Source of the DNA: Photobacterium profundum SS9
GTDB taxonomy: Bacteria; Pseudomonadota; Gammaproteobacteria; Enterobacterales; Vibrionaceae
DNA: 64,000 nucleotides
Direction of reading: 5' to 3'
Assembly: GCF_000196255.1 (NCBI RefSeq)
Contig: NC_006370.1
Coordinates: 588,187-652,186 of the forward strand
In this document: one piece after another, positions 1-9,238 of the stretch
How the letters are laid out: each line of letters opens with the position of its first letter
Numbering within the stretch: the stretch's first letter is position 1
Notes under the pieces: model-generated
What the model saw: the letters and a program-made list of their open reading frames with translations, nothing else
Told to the model about the DNA's origin: nothing
Database searches by the model: none
Translations under genes and position numbers: made by a program

Positions 1-2
1 AA

Positions 3-1145
3 GAAGCCTCGCTTTCTAGTAACAATTCAACGCATACCTGGACGACATCACCAGAAGGTTGTAGCCGATTATTAGAAACCAATAAAACGTTATTGATTGG
101 TGATAATGGTGAGGTTATTGGCACGCTTGGGATCAGTCATGACGTAACTGATTGGCATGAAATGCAAGAAAGTCTTAAGACTGAAATTGAAAAGCGTGAA
201 GTGACAGAGCAGACATTAGCGCAACGTAATAATTTATTGGATACGATTTTAAGCGCGAGCCAAGACCCTATTGGATTGTTTAATCAGCATTGGGTTTATG
301 TTGGTTGTAATGAGTCGTTTGCCCATTCGTTAGGGTACACCACAGAAACCTTACTGGGAAAAGTCGTTTCGGATGTACTTGACCCTGATAAGTGGGAGCT
401 TTGTCGTCCAATAGATGAAGAAGTTATGGCAAAAGGCATTACCAGTAAAACAGAAGATTACGTCATTCTTGAAGACGGCACCCCTATTTGGTACGAAGTG
501 GCAAAATCGCCTTATCGAGATCCAACCAATAACTCCGTTGGCGTATTGGTTATGGCGCGTGATGTAACAGAACGCAAAGCGACTGAACAGCAATTAGCTG
601 ATGCGATTATGGACTTACAAGAATTGAGCTTCATCGATAGTTTAACCAAAGTTGCTAATCGACGAAGTTTTGATGAACAATTACGTAAGCTGTGGCATGG
701 TCATGTTCGAGAGCAACAGCCTCTCACCCTCATTTTATGTGATATCGATTATTTTAAAGCCTTTAACGATAACTACGGGCATCAACAAGGTGATATCGCA
801 TTGCAAGAAGTCGCGAAAGTGCTTCGTAACGTGGTACAGCGAGGTACCGATGAAGTGGCACGTTATGGTGGTGAAGAGTTTGCTTTTTTATTACCGAATA
901 CTGATTTAAAAGGGGGCGAGATCGTCGCAGCGAATATTCATCAAGAATTAGCCACCAAAGGCCTAACGCACGGCTATTCTAACGTTGCCAATACACTAAC
1001 AGTAAGCTTAGGCATTGCGTCGGTTATCCCTTTACCATCTCAAGATTATGGCGATTTAGTCGGCATGGCGGATGTGGCACTGTATAAAGCCAAAGCCGCA
1101 GGACGAAATTGTTCAATGTCGATATCTGACAACGATGATTTTTAA
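3..1145 (+). CDS. PAS-GGDEF diguanylate cyclase (5' end outside window)
   Basis: The frame is open from the left edge, so the N-terminus is missing. The visible protein has the end of one PAS/PAC region, a short coiled linker (about window residues 50-75), a second PAS domain ending in a typical PAC segment, and a C-terminal GGDEF domain. The active-site motif is GGEEF at bases 867-881. An RGTD I-site lies exactly five residues before it, so the enzyme should make cyclic di-GMP from two GTP and be inhibited by its product. The input signal sensed by the PAS domains cannot be told from sequence. A hairpin terminator follows, so this gene ends a transcript and is not coupled to arcB. Domain call is firm; biological role is inference. 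Confidence 0.9.
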   Translation, partial: EASLSSNNSTHTWTTSPEGCSRLLETNKTLLIGDNGEVIGTLGISHDVTDWHEMQESLKTEIEKREVTEQTLAQRNNLLDTILSASQDPIGLFNQHWVYVGCNESFAHSLGYTTETLLGKVVSDVLDPDKWELCRPIDEEVMAKGITSKTEDYVILEDGTPIWYEVAKSPYRDPTNNSVGVLVMARDVTERKATEQQLADAIMDLQELSFIDSLTKVANRRSFDEQLRKLWHGHVREQQPLTLILCDIDYFKAFNDNYGHQQGDIALQEVAKVLRNVVQRGTDEVARYGGEEFAFLLPNTDLKGGEIVAANIHQELATKGLTHGYSNVANTLTVSLGIASVIPLPSQDYGDLVGMADVALYKAKAAGRNCSMSISDNDDF

Positions 1146-1168
1146 TCGTGCCAGTAAACCCTAATGAG

Positions 1169-1189
1169 CCTGCGAGAGCAGGTTTTTTT
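1169..1189 (+). terminator. Rho-independent terminator after GGDEF gene
   Basis: A CCTGC/GCAGG stem with a GAGA tetraloop is followed by seven T residues. Confidence 0.85.
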
Positions 1190-1294
1190 ATGCGTTAAAT
1201 ATAACATTCGAGCATAACTGTGGTACTTATCCTTTGGTTCTGTCACCGCACAAGATATTATTAAATGAAGCACTTCTAGGTTGTGGGTTAAATC

Positions 1295-3691
1295 ATGAAA
1301 CAAATCAAAGTCCTGGCTCAGTTCTATGTCGACTTGTTAGTCAAGTTAGGCATAGTGCGATTCAGCTTATTATTAGCATTGGCGCTTGTGGCGTTGGCTG
1401 TTGTTGTTCAAATAGGGGTGACTCTCGTACTACAAGGTGAAGTGCATAACATCGATATTGTGCGTTCGGTATTCTTTGGTCTATTGATCACACCTTGGGC
1501 CGTTTACTTTTTATCGGTGGTCGTTGATCAGTTGGAAGATTCTCGCCAGCGCTTATCTAAGTTGGTCAGTAAATTAGAAGAAATGCGCTCTCGCGACATG
1601 CAGTTAAATACACAGCTTCAAATGAATATCACGCAACTTAATCAAGAGATTGAAGAGCGAGAAAAAGCGGAAGAAGCCCGTGAAATAGCCATGCATGATT
1701 TAGAAAATGAAGTCTATCAGCGTGAAAATGCGCAGTTAGAACTTGCAGAGCAAAGCGCATTACTCAAATCGTTCTTAGATGCATCTCCGGATCTTATTTA
1801 CTACCGTAATGAGAAAGGTGAGTTCTCTGGTTGTAACCGAGCAATGGCAGAGCTCACGGGGAAAACTGAAAAAGGATTAGTCGGGTTAACCCCATGGGAT
1901 GTATATAGCGAAGAAGCAGCGATAAAAATTGTTGAAACGGATGAGCAAGTTTTTCAGAAAAATGTATCGCTGACTTACGAACAATGGTTGGAATATCCCG
2001 ATGGTCGAAAAGCGGTTTTTGAATTGCGAAAAGTCCCGTTTTATCGCCGTGATGGTCGACGTTTAGGCTTAATGGGATTCGGTCGAGATATTACAGAGCG
2101 TAAGCAATACCAAGACGCACAAGAAAAAGCGAGTCGTGATAAAACCGCTTTCATTTCGACGATTAGCCATGAATTACGTACGCCGCTAAACGGTATTGTC
2201 GGTTTAAGTCGAATGTTGCTTGAAACGCCGCTAAATGATGAGCAGCGTGGTTATATGCGTACCGTTCATGTGAGTGCGATAACGCTAGGTAATATCTTTA
2301 ATGACATCATAGACATGGATAAGTCAGATCGCCGTCGTTTAGAGCTGATGCCTAAGCCTCTAGACTTCAATGAATTTGTCACTGAAATGGAGAATATTTC
2401 AAGTTTGATGGCTGAACAAAAAGGCTTACGTTTTGACTTGGAACGATTAACTAAACTACCCGCTTTCATCGAAGTTGATAGCACACGTTTACGTCAGGTA
2501 TTGTGGAACTTGATTGGTAATGCAACCAAATTCACCAAAGAAGGTGGTGTAATCTTATCGGTGAGCAGTGAAATCTTTGAGCATGAGGCAGAAATCACCT
2601 TTGACGTTGAAGATAGTGGCATTGGGATTCCAGCGTCTGAAGTCGATAAAATATTCACCATGTATTACCAAGTTAAGCAAGGTAGCGACAATTTACACGC
2701 GGTAGGTACGGGCATCGGTCTTGCGGTTTCTCGTCAGTTGGTGCAGCTCATGGGCGGCAATATTTTGGTTACTTCTGATATCGGTGAAGGCAGTACTTTT
2801 ACTGTCACCATTAGAGTGCCATTAGTTGAGGCTGTCGTTGAAGAAGAAATCATGCCAGTGGTACCTCAAGCCAGCTTAAGTATCCTTATGGTTGAAGATA
2901 TTGAACTCAACATTACGGTTGCTAAAGCGTTACTGGAAAGCTTAGGGCATGAAGTAACGGTTGCGATGCGTGGTGATGAAGCATTGGCTATGTTCGATCC
3001 TGAAGCTTTCGATCTTGTGTTACTTGATATTCAGTTACCGGATATGACCGGGTTTGATGTAGCGCAAGCGCTGCGTAAAAAGTACGATTATTTACCCGCA
3101 TTAGTCGCGTTAACCGCTAATGTGATCAGTGATAAAAACGAGTACATTGAAAAAGGTATGGATGAGGCGCTAAGTAAGCCTCTGAGTGTCAAAGCGATTA
3201 CTGATGTTATTCAGCGATTAGTACTGACCTGTCCGCTTGATGATTTTGATGACGACGAAGAGATCGAAACAATTGAGCCGATTTCAGATACTCAACCAGC
3301 CGTCGTGGTAGAACATTCAAATAATGAGATGTTTAATCAATTACTCGATTTAGAGATGCTTGAGTCTTATGTTGAAATTGTCGGCACCAAACCAGTACAT
3401 GAAAGTATTGCGATGTTTGAAAAGATGATGCCAGACTATATAGCAATTCTTGACTCTAATATGACAGCGAAAGACAAAGATGGGATTAAGTTTGAAGCTC
3501 ATAAAATTAAAGGTGCCGCGGGTTCTATCGGTTTAAAGCATATCCAGCAAGTCGCTCAAAAGGCACAATCACCAGAACTTCCAGCATGGTGGGAAAACAT
3601 TAATGATTGGGTTGATGAGATTAAAAATGGTTATGCGCATGATCTGAATGTATTACGCGAGTGGGTAGCTGAACAGGAGAAAGCTAAATGA
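1295..3691 (+). CDS. arcB: Aerobic respiration control hybrid sensor kinase ArcB
   Basis: Inner-membrane hybrid kinase that passes phosphate to ArcA when the quinone pool is reduced. 798 residues against 778 in E. coli. Two membrane segments lie at about 22-45 and 57-77, then a coiled coil (80-155), a PAS domain (about 155-270), the H-box with His292 (ISHELRTP), the ATPase domain (N, G boxes to about 510), a receiver domain with phospho-acceptor Asp578 (LLDIQLPD) and an HPt domain with His736 (AHKIKGAAGS). His292, the receiver Asp and the HPt His are all present, so the phosphorelay is intact. Cys180, one of the two E. coli redox cysteines, is kept, but the position of Cys241 is valine. The stop codon overlaps the next gene's start (ATGA). 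Confidence 0.98.
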   Translation: MKQIKVLAQFYVDLLVKLGIVRFSLLLALALVALAVVVQIGVTLVLQGEVHNIDIVRSVFFGLLITPWAVYFLSVVVDQLEDSRQRLSKLVSKLEEMRSRDMQLNTQLQMNITQLNQEIEEREKAEEAREIAMHDLENEVYQRENAQLELAEQSALLKSFLDASPDLIYYRNEKGEFSGCNRAMAELTGKTEKGLVGLTPWDVYSEEAAIKIVETDEQVFQKNVSLTYEQWLEYPDGRKAVFELRKVPFYRRDGRRLGLMGFGRDITERKQYQDAQEKASRDKTAFISTISHELRTPLNGIVGLSRMLLETPLNDEQRGYMRTVHVSAITLGNIFNDIIDMDKSDRRRLELMPKPLDFNEFVTEMENISSLMAEQKGLRFDLERLTKLPAFIEVDSTRLRQVLWNLIGNATKFTKEGGVILSVSSEIFEHEAEITFDVEDSGIGIPASEVDKIFTMYYQVKQGSDNLHAVGTGIGLAVSRQLVQLMGGNILVTSDIGEGSTFTVTIRVPLVEAVVEEEIMPVVPQASLSILMVEDIELNITVAKALLESLGHEVTVAMRGDEALAMFDPEAFDLVLLDIQLPDMTGFDVAQALRKKYDYLPALVALTANVISDKNEYIEKGMDEALSKPLSVKAITDVIQRLVLTCPLDDFDDDEEIETIEPISDTQPAVVVEHSNNEMFNQLLDLEMLESYVEIVGTKPVHESIAMFEKMMPDYIAILDSNMTAKDKDGIKFEAHKIKGAAGSIGLKHIQQVAQKAQSPELPAWWENINDWVDEIKNGYAHDLNVLREWVAEQEKAK

Positions 3692-4265
3692 AAAAATGGA
3701 TGAAACTGAGTGGCATTATTGCATCGACCGTTGTGCTTGCGGCTTGTGCTAATCAAAATAGCCAACAAGACATACGACTGCTGTGGTCGTACCGATAGAG
3801 CAAGCCGATGATGCATTAACGATAGAAGATGTGTCGATTGCTTTATACAGTGAGATTTGGCTAAACAGCATGCCAATGATTGAAGATGAAGGTAGCGTAG
3901 GGATTGGCGCTAGTTCTACTGCTAAAGGTCGTTTACTCGCATCTATTCAACTACTTTCTCCTCAAAGTGACGCTTTATATCAAGGGATTAAAGTAAAGCA
4001 AATCGTCTTAAAGAATGCAGAGCAACAATGGCTATTAACGGCTAACGACGATAATGATTTTGATGTCCATATTATGGAACAAAGCTATTTGCAAAATAGT
4101 GTGGGTGAAAATGGTGAGAGCTATCAGAGTGGCGTTGAATTTATGCTGCGTGATGGGCCTAGTTGGGCACCAGAAAGTGTAGTTGATGTGATGGTTACAC
4201 TGGTTAAAAGTGGCAAGGAATATACGATTACACAACGTGATGTGATGGTTAACCAAGTATTTTAA
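3688..4265 (+). pseudogene. Lipoprotein of unknown function, reading frame broken near its N-terminus
   Basis: The start codon overlaps the arcB stop by four bases, so it is co-transcribed with arcB. The first frame gives a clear lipoprotein signal: Lys-rich start, hydrophobic stretch and lipobox LAAC with Cys20, then runs to a TAG at 3796-3798. A second frame, open from 3762 to the TAA at 4263-4265, holds about 160 residues of a plausible exported domain (acidic, beta-rich, no cysteine). Neither half is complete alone. A one-base loss, or two-base gain, somewhere in 3762-3795 would explain the break; there is no homopolymer there to suggest slippage. I do not recognise the family. It may be a true pseudogene or a sequence error. 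Confidence 0.7.
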
Positions 4266-4300
4266 CGGCAGTGCTCTAACGACAGAATGATAAAAAAAGA

Positions 4301-4326
4301 AAAAGGCTCCTATTGGAGCCTTTTTT
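4301..4326. terminator. Bidirectional terminator between arcB-lipoprotein unit and arcA
   Basis: A 10-bp perfect stem (AAAAGGCTCC/GGAGCCTTTT) with a four-base loop, an A-run on one side and T-run on the other, lies between two convergent transcripts and can serve both. Confidence 0.85.
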
Positions 4327-4394
4327 CGCTACTTGCTAAAGACTTGGTAAAAACGAAGCGCTTTTATCCTTGAGTCATTGGCACAATAGTCGAA

Positions 4395-5114
4395 TTATTC
4401 TTCGTTTAGATCACCGCAGAAACGGTAACCTTCACCATGAATCGTTGCAACGATTTCAGGTGTATCAGCAACAGATTCAAAGTGCTTACGGATACGACGA
4501 ATAGTTACGTCAACCGTACGGTCGTGAGGCTTAAGTTCACGACCAGTCATCTTCTTCAGAAGATCGCCACGCGTTTGAATTTTGCCTGGGTTTTCACAGA
4601 AGTGAAGTAAAGCACGGAATTCAGAACGAGGAAGCTTAAATTGGTCACCACTTGGGCTAACCAAAGAACGGCTGTTGATTTCTAAAGACCAACCATTGAA
4701 CTCATAACGCTCTACCAATTTCTTATCTTCAGTTGGTAGACCTTGGTTCATCGCACGTGTCAGTAAGTTACGCGCACGAATAGTTAACTCACGAGGGTTG
4801 AATGGTTTAGTGATGTAATCATCAGCACCAATTTCAAGACCTAAAATCTTATCAACTTCGTTGTCACGACCTGTCAGGAACATAAGAGCCATATCACCTT
4901 GCTCGCGAAGTTCACGTGCTAGTAATAAACCATTTTTACCTGGTAGGTTGATGTCCATGATAACAAGGTGAACGGGGTGCTCAGAAAGCATCTGGTGCAT
5001 TTCAGCGCCGTCATTGGCTTCAAAGACAGTGTAACCCTCAGCTTCAAAAATGCTCTTAAGGGTATTACGTGTTACGTGCTCGTCTTCTACAATTAGAATG
5101 TGAGGGGTTTGCAT
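4395..5114 (-). CDS. arcA: Two-component response regulator ArcA
   Basis: Response regulator of the Arc system: receives phosphate from ArcB and represses respiratory and TCA-cycle genes under low oxygen. 239 residues, near-identical in length to the E. coli protein (238). The N-terminal receiver has the acidic pair (VEDE), phospho-acceptor Asp ([11 protein letters not shown], about residue 54) and conserved Lys (ITKPF). The C-terminal OmpR/PhoB winged helix covers about residues 130-235 and includes [17 protein letters not shown]. It converges on arcB with only the lipoprotein gene between them, whereas the two genes are unlinked in E. coli. A perfect FNR palindrome lies about 300 bases upstream of its start. 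Confidence 0.98.
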   Translation of the reverse strand: MQTPHILIVEDEHVTRNTLKSIFEAEGYTVFEANDGAEMHQMLSEHPVHLVIMDINLPGKNGLLLARELREQGDMALMFLTGRDNEVDKILGLEIGADDYITKPFNPRELTIRARNLLTRAMNQGLPTEDKKLVERYEFNGWSLEINSRSLVSPSGDQFKLPRSEFRALLHFCENPGKIQTRGDLLKKMTGRELKPHDRTVDVTIRRIRKHFESVADTPEIVATIHGEGYRFCGDLNEE

Positions 5115-5496
5115 TGGCTGTACCTAATTTACTAAAACGGAATCTGGTCAAAAACAGAATAGTTAAATTCTATAAAAAAAATTCACATACAGGCAAAGTA
5201 TTAGACAAAATACATAATTTTTCACTTTAAAAGCGGCCTGTTTGGTACGCCATCCATAAATTCAATACGTTTTTGTGTCGCAACTGTGTTGAAAAACCCG
5301 TTTTTCTGTGGGTACTGGCTACAATCTCCCTTGGATGGCGATGATTGTAAGCACTTAACAGCTCGCTAACAATATAGGGTCTTTGTTTCGATGCCGATTT
5401 TTAGATGTTTATTGATTTATATCAAATTGAATGAGGATGCACTACGTTTGTTTAGAGTGTTTAACATTCGCTATAAATTACAATGTCATAAAATGA
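5115..5496. other. Intergenic region upstream of arcA and a DUF3293-like gene
   Basis: This 382-base divergent spacer must contain the arcA promoter(s) and the promoter of the rightward gene. It is AT-rich. The one site I can support is a perfect FNR palindrome at 5412-5425. I see no open reading frame or terminator in it. Confidence 0.7.
5412..5425. promoter_or_regulatory. FNR binding site
   Basis: Perfect match to the FNR consensus TTGAT-N4-ATCAA. Its centre is about 78 bases before the rightward ATG at 5497 and about 304 bases before the arcA start, so either gene could be the target. FNR activation of arcA is known in E. coli, which makes arcA a reasonable candidate; binding here is inferred from the motif alone. 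Confidence 0.65.
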
Positions 5497-5910
5497 ATGA
5501 ATCAACATAAGTGTAAAAAAAAATCGCTTTGGCGAAAATATCAAAACATTACCTTCGAGGCAAGGCAACACCCTGTTTACCATTGCTTTGCAATTCTAAC
5601 AGCTTTTAATCCGAGAAGCATTGTTCTTACTCATTCTGATAACGTTAAGAGAAATATCGCGCTGGAAAAGAATCTCATCATGTTAACAGATGCATGGATG
5701 CCTATATGTTGTCGCTCTCTGGATAGGTGTTGGACAGAGCCGAGCTTTGCTGTTGATTTATCTTGTAAACAAGCATTTGAGTTAGCGGCAATGTTTGAAC
5801 AAAATGCAATCTATTGGGTTGAAAACAATAGACTTTATCTGGTTCCTGTTTTACTTGAGGGCATTGAAACACAAAATCTCGGTAAATGGTCTACCTTTTT
5901 CTACACTTAA
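5497..5910 (+). CDS. DUF3293-like protein of unknown function
   Basis: 137 residues. The segment FAILTAFNPRS (about 31-41), followed by a run of Asn/Arg/Leu/Glu residues (NVKRNIALEKNL), resembles the DUF3293 family, whose function is unknown. No signal peptide or membrane segment is visible; it is probably cytoplasmic. Four cysteines sit close together in the middle of the protein. There is no good ribosome-binding site before the chosen ATG and an out-of-frame ATG lies four bases earlier, so the start is uncertain. It follows a perfect FNR site by about 80 bases, so oxygen-dependent expression is possible. Confidence 0.6.
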   Translation: MNQHKCKKKSLWRKYQNITFEARQHPVYHCFAILTAFNPRSIVLTHSDNVKRNIALEKNLIMLTDAWMPICCRSLDRCWTEPSFAVDLSCKQAFELAAMFEQNAIYWVENNRLYLVPVLLEGIETQNLGKWSTFFYT

Positions 5911-5984
5911 TTGAGAAATGAGATCTTAAAGTGTCATAAATAGAATAAGAAAATAGGGCTATTTAGTTATAAAAGGAGTTTGAT

Positions 5985-6476
5985 ATGAACGATCTATTAC
6001 CCGATTTGTGTGATCACTACGAACAAGATGTCCGATGGTTACCTCTTGTGTTAAATGACTATGGCGGAAAAAAAATATTTTATGGTGAGGTGGTAACCTT
6101 ACGTTGTTTTGAAGATAACAGTTTAGTTCGCGATATTGTGTCTCAAGACGGTACGGGGAAAGTACTGTTTATTGATGGGCATGCTTCTTATAACGGCGCA
6201 TTACTGGGTGATCAGCTAGCATTGCTTGCAGTGAAGAATGGTTGGCAAGGAATTGTTATTAATGGCACTGCTCGTGATGTAGGCACTCTCGCGACCTTAG
6301 ATCTCGGCGTAAAAGCTTTAGGTACATGCCCATACAAAACCGTGAAACGTCAAACGGGTGATATGAATGTCACCATGACTGTCGCGCATACTATGATCTA
6401 TCCAGGCGATTATCTGTATGCAGATCTTAACGGGATATTACTGAGCAAACAGTCACTAGATTTATCTGTGCTTTAA
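5985..6476 (+). CDS. RraA-like protein (RNase E activity regulator family)
   Basis: 163 residues covering the whole RraA/demethylmenaquinone-methyltransferase-like fold. It aligns from LCDHYEQDV through RCFEDNSLVRD, LFIDGHAS, NGTARDV and YPGDYLYADLNGILLS, matching E. coli RraA (161 residues) block by block but with changes: the Gly-rich GGGSVRRAL of RraA is GHASYNGAL here. Members either bind RNase E and dampen mRNA decay or act as class II pyruvate aldolases. Vibrios are known to carry two RraA paralogues, and the divergent motifs make this look like the second rather than the true RraA. An AGGAG ribosome-binding site stands seven bases before the ATG. It is a single gene with no operon partner. 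Confidence 0.75.
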   Translation: MNDLLPDLCDHYEQDVRWLPLVLNDYGGKKIFYGEVVTLRCFEDNSLVRDIVSQDGTGKVLFIDGHASYNGALLGDQLALLAVKNGWQGIVINGTARDVGTLATLDLGVKALGTCPYKTVKRQTGDMNVTMTVAHTMIYPGDYLYADLNGILLSKQSLDLSVL

Positions 6477-6576
6477 TTGTTTTATTTATGATGGAATGAT
6501 GAGTTTGCAGAAGAGGTATTTTATTGACTGGGGTCTATCGAAGAGCCATTGCTGAAAAGGGTTATTCGATATTGAG

Positions 6577-7041
6577 TTAGAAACGAAACCCAATACCCAG
6601 TTGATAAATCTGCTCAAGCGCTTCGTAATCAACGGTCGCTCTTAGATTTACTTTGTCAGTGACATCATATTGGCTCGTAATCTCTACGCCATAGACAGTA
6701 TCACGCTCGACAACTTCAGAGGTAATCGCACTTTGTAAGCTGACCTTTGGGCTCAGGTTATAAGCCACTCCAGATAGCACTCCTCGGCTCGCAGATTTTG
6801 TATCATTACCTGATGATAAGCGAGTGCTTAAATAGAGCTGTAAATTCCCATTTAACGAATATGAATATCCGCTATCAATTTGCCAAAGGTCAAATTGTTC
6901 GATGGAATTTGACTGAGATGTCATAAACCAGCCTGATGATGAATGTTCATCACCAATTAACCCCAGAAATGCGTTCTTTTCTGCAGCAATTGTTGGTAAT
7001 GCCACTACCAGCAGGGCTAATGTGATCAGCAATTTTTTCAT
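6577..7041 (-). CDS. Small secreted, probably outer-membrane beta-barrel protein
   Basis: 154 residues with a clear Sec signal peptide (MKKLL start, hydrophobic core, cleavage after AIAA-like TIAA at about residue 20). The mature part alternates polar and hydrophobic residues as in beta-strands (for example LQLYLSTRL, VSLQSAITSEVV, LRATVDYEAL) and ends in GIGFRF, a C-terminal Phe being the usual signal for insertion by the BAM complex. It is short for a barrel, allowing about eight strands. I do not recognise a named family. It is transcribed alone, divergent from nothing obvious, with aceK upstream on the same strand. Confidence 0.6.
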   Translation of the reverse strand: MKKLLITLALLVVALPTIAAEKNAFLGLIGDEHSSSGWFMTSQSNSIEQFDLWQIDSGYSYSLNGNLQLYLSTRLSSGNDTKSASRGVLSGVAYNLSPKVSLQSAITSEVVERDTVYGVEITSQYDVTDKVNLRATVDYEALEQIYQLGIGFRF

Positions 7042-7199
7042 TGCGCCACCGCCACTGTTCTTAGTTTTGATTGTGTTTATTGATATTAGGACAGAATTAT
7101 CGGTTTTGATATTTCATTTACATTTAAATGCGTTCGAGTGCATAAAACATGATCCTGCCCGAATTATCAATTGTCGCTTATGCCATTTTGCATGAATTT

Positions 7200-8927
7200 T
7201 TATGTCTTACGTAGACGATGTACACCTCTATAGGGATAGACATCTTCATATTGACCGTGCGTTATATTTTGCTGCAAAGACTGCCAATATTTAGCTTCAA
7301 ATAAATCACTGTGTAATTCATTAAATAAGGCTTTTACTTTGGGGTTTATAAGTAAAAAAGTACGGAATTCTTCAGGGAATACGTCATAAATACCCACGCT
7401 ATACCAAGGCTCAGCAGACATCTCATCTTCAGGCGTTCGTGGCTCTGGAATTTTACGGAAATTCATTTCCGTCATATAGCTGATTTCGTCATAATCATAA
7501 AACACGACGCGTTTATGACGCGTTACCCCAAAATTTTTGAATAGCATATCGCCAGGGAAAATATTAGCCGCGGCGAGTTGTTTAATTGCTTTACCATATT
7601 CATCAACAGCATCGCGAAGGTCATCATCATTCGCTTGTTCTACATAAATATTGAATGGGATCATTCGACGTTCCATGTATAGATGGCTAATAATGATTTG
7701 GTCTGACGTTACTTTGATTATCGAGGGAGCAACAGCCAATAGTTCTGCTAATAACTCATCACTAAAGCGATGGCGTTCAAATGTAAAATGTCGGTATTCC
7801 TGAGTATCAGCCATACGACCAACACGATCATGCTCTTTTACAAGTTTATATTTTTCTTTAACCGTGGCATGACTAATGTCTTTTTGTGGCGCAAATTTAT
7901 CTTTAATTATTTTAAAAACAAAATCGTAAGATGGCAGGGTGAATACTGACATAACCATCCCTTTGATACCTGGGGCGGTAACGAATTGATCATCAGAATT
8001 ATCTAGGTGGGTTAAAAACTCACGGTATAGCTCTGTCTTGCCGTGTTTTTGGCACCCTATTGCTGTATATAGCTCTGCATTCGTTTTATTGGGAATAAGG
8101 TTCGATAAGAAGCGAACAAGCGCACCAGGAGCAGGTGCGTACACCATGAAGTAAGAGCGCGCGAAACCAAAGATAATACTCGCATCGTTCACATGGCAGA
8201 TGCAGGCATCGACGTATAACTGTTTATTACTGTTATTGAGTACAGGTAATACCAAAGGAATGGTTTGGTATTGTCCATCATGGTTTAGTGTTATTTTACC
8301 GATCAAGTAAGCCGCTTTATTTCTATAAAATGGCTCGCGGATGAGCTCTAGCGAGGTCTCATCATTAAATGCCGCCCCTAACTCTTGCTTCAGGTGGTTG
8401 ATGATGAGCTTGGTATCACGTTGTTTGTCTTCCCATACTTGGGTAAAGGGCGTGTCGTCTAAAACACGATCGAACAAAGACGTTAAACCTGAGTGAGCAT
8501 GGTAGATGCGAGTCAACTGGGTGGGATAAGTTGGGATCCGGTTTTCTTGCGAGCTATGAACGAAGAGTTTATCTCGGTTGATATTACGATGTTCAAAAAT
8601 ACGACAATAAACGGAGTTGAAAAAACTTTCTGCAATTTCATATCGTGGATAATCTAACAGTAAATTTTCATACGATGATTTAACGGCCATTAAAAATGAG
8701 CGATTGGCGTAGCGTTCACCGAGCATTATCTGAATTTGGCTCGTCACTAACCCGACATGATGGTCATAAAAACTTATTCGTTTTTTTAACGCCAAATGAA
8801 CGGAAGACCAATCTTGTTGTTCAAATCGCTCTTGAGCACCTGCGGTTACGTCAAGAAATCGACCATACATAGCATCGAAGCCTTGCAAAATGGTATGGGC
8901 TACAAGCTGTTCCATTGCTGCTGTCAT
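7200..8927 (-). CDS. aceK: Isocitrate dehydrogenase kinase/phosphatase AceK
   Basis: Bifunctional cytoplasmic enzyme that phosphorylates isocitrate dehydrogenase, diverting isocitrate to the glyoxylate bypass, and removes the same phosphate. 575 residues against 578 in E. coli, colinear throughout: [16 protein letters not shown] near the N-terminus, [27 protein letters not shown], the ATP-binding region [12 protein letters not shown] (about 330) and the catalytic stretch [14 protein letters not shown] plus YDYDE (about 455-485). A GGAGGG ribosome-binding site stands six bases before the ATG. In E. coli it ends the aceBAK operon; here it is detached from aceA and aceB, so control of the bypass genes must be coordinated in trans. 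Confidence 0.97.
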
Positions 8928-9093
8928 CCGGTTCCCTCCGAATCATTAGTATTTTTGTATTAGATTAACTATGCAACGGGGAGACACGAACTGCAATTAA
9001 ATCTGTTTGTTTTTTATACTTTTTCGGTATAACGCATCAATATGTATTCAAGCCCGTATTTATAAAGAATTTTAAGTATAAGTTAAAACATGG

Positions 9094-9122
9094 TTGACTC
9101 TCGATGTGGGGTAAGGTAGATC
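9094..9122 (+). promoter_or_regulatory. Possible sigma-70 promoter of the thr operon
   Basis: TTGACT at 9094-9099 and TAGATC at 9117-9122 are separated by 17 bases and lie about 40 bases before the thrL start. The -35 is good and the -10 weak. This is a guess from spacing and position. Confidence 0.35.
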
Positions 9123-9160
9123 TAAAGTAATTGAGAGAATTGAGTAATTCAAAATACATT

Positions 9161-9238
9161 ATGTTTAACGTTATCAGCACAACCACAACCACAACCATTA
9201 TTATTACTGGCACGATTATTCGTGTTGGTGCGGGCTGA
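9161..9238 (+). CDS. thrL: thr operon leader peptide
   Basis: 25-residue peptide: MFNVIS, six Thr, three Ile, then TGTIIRVGAG. It holds eight Thr and six Ile codons, the two amino acids made through this operon, as in the E. coli thr leader. Stalling of the ribosome on these codons when charged tRNA is scarce should favour the antiterminator. Its last codons form the left arm of that antiterminator. Too short for normal gene finding; identified by codon content, position before thrA and the attenuator downstream. Confidence 0.92.
   Translation: MFNVISTTTTTTIIITGTIIRVGAG

Noticed and set aside
9176..9207. ACA/ACC-rich tract as a microsatellite
   Set aside because: It is the Thr/Ile codon run of the thrL leader peptide, explained by attenuation.
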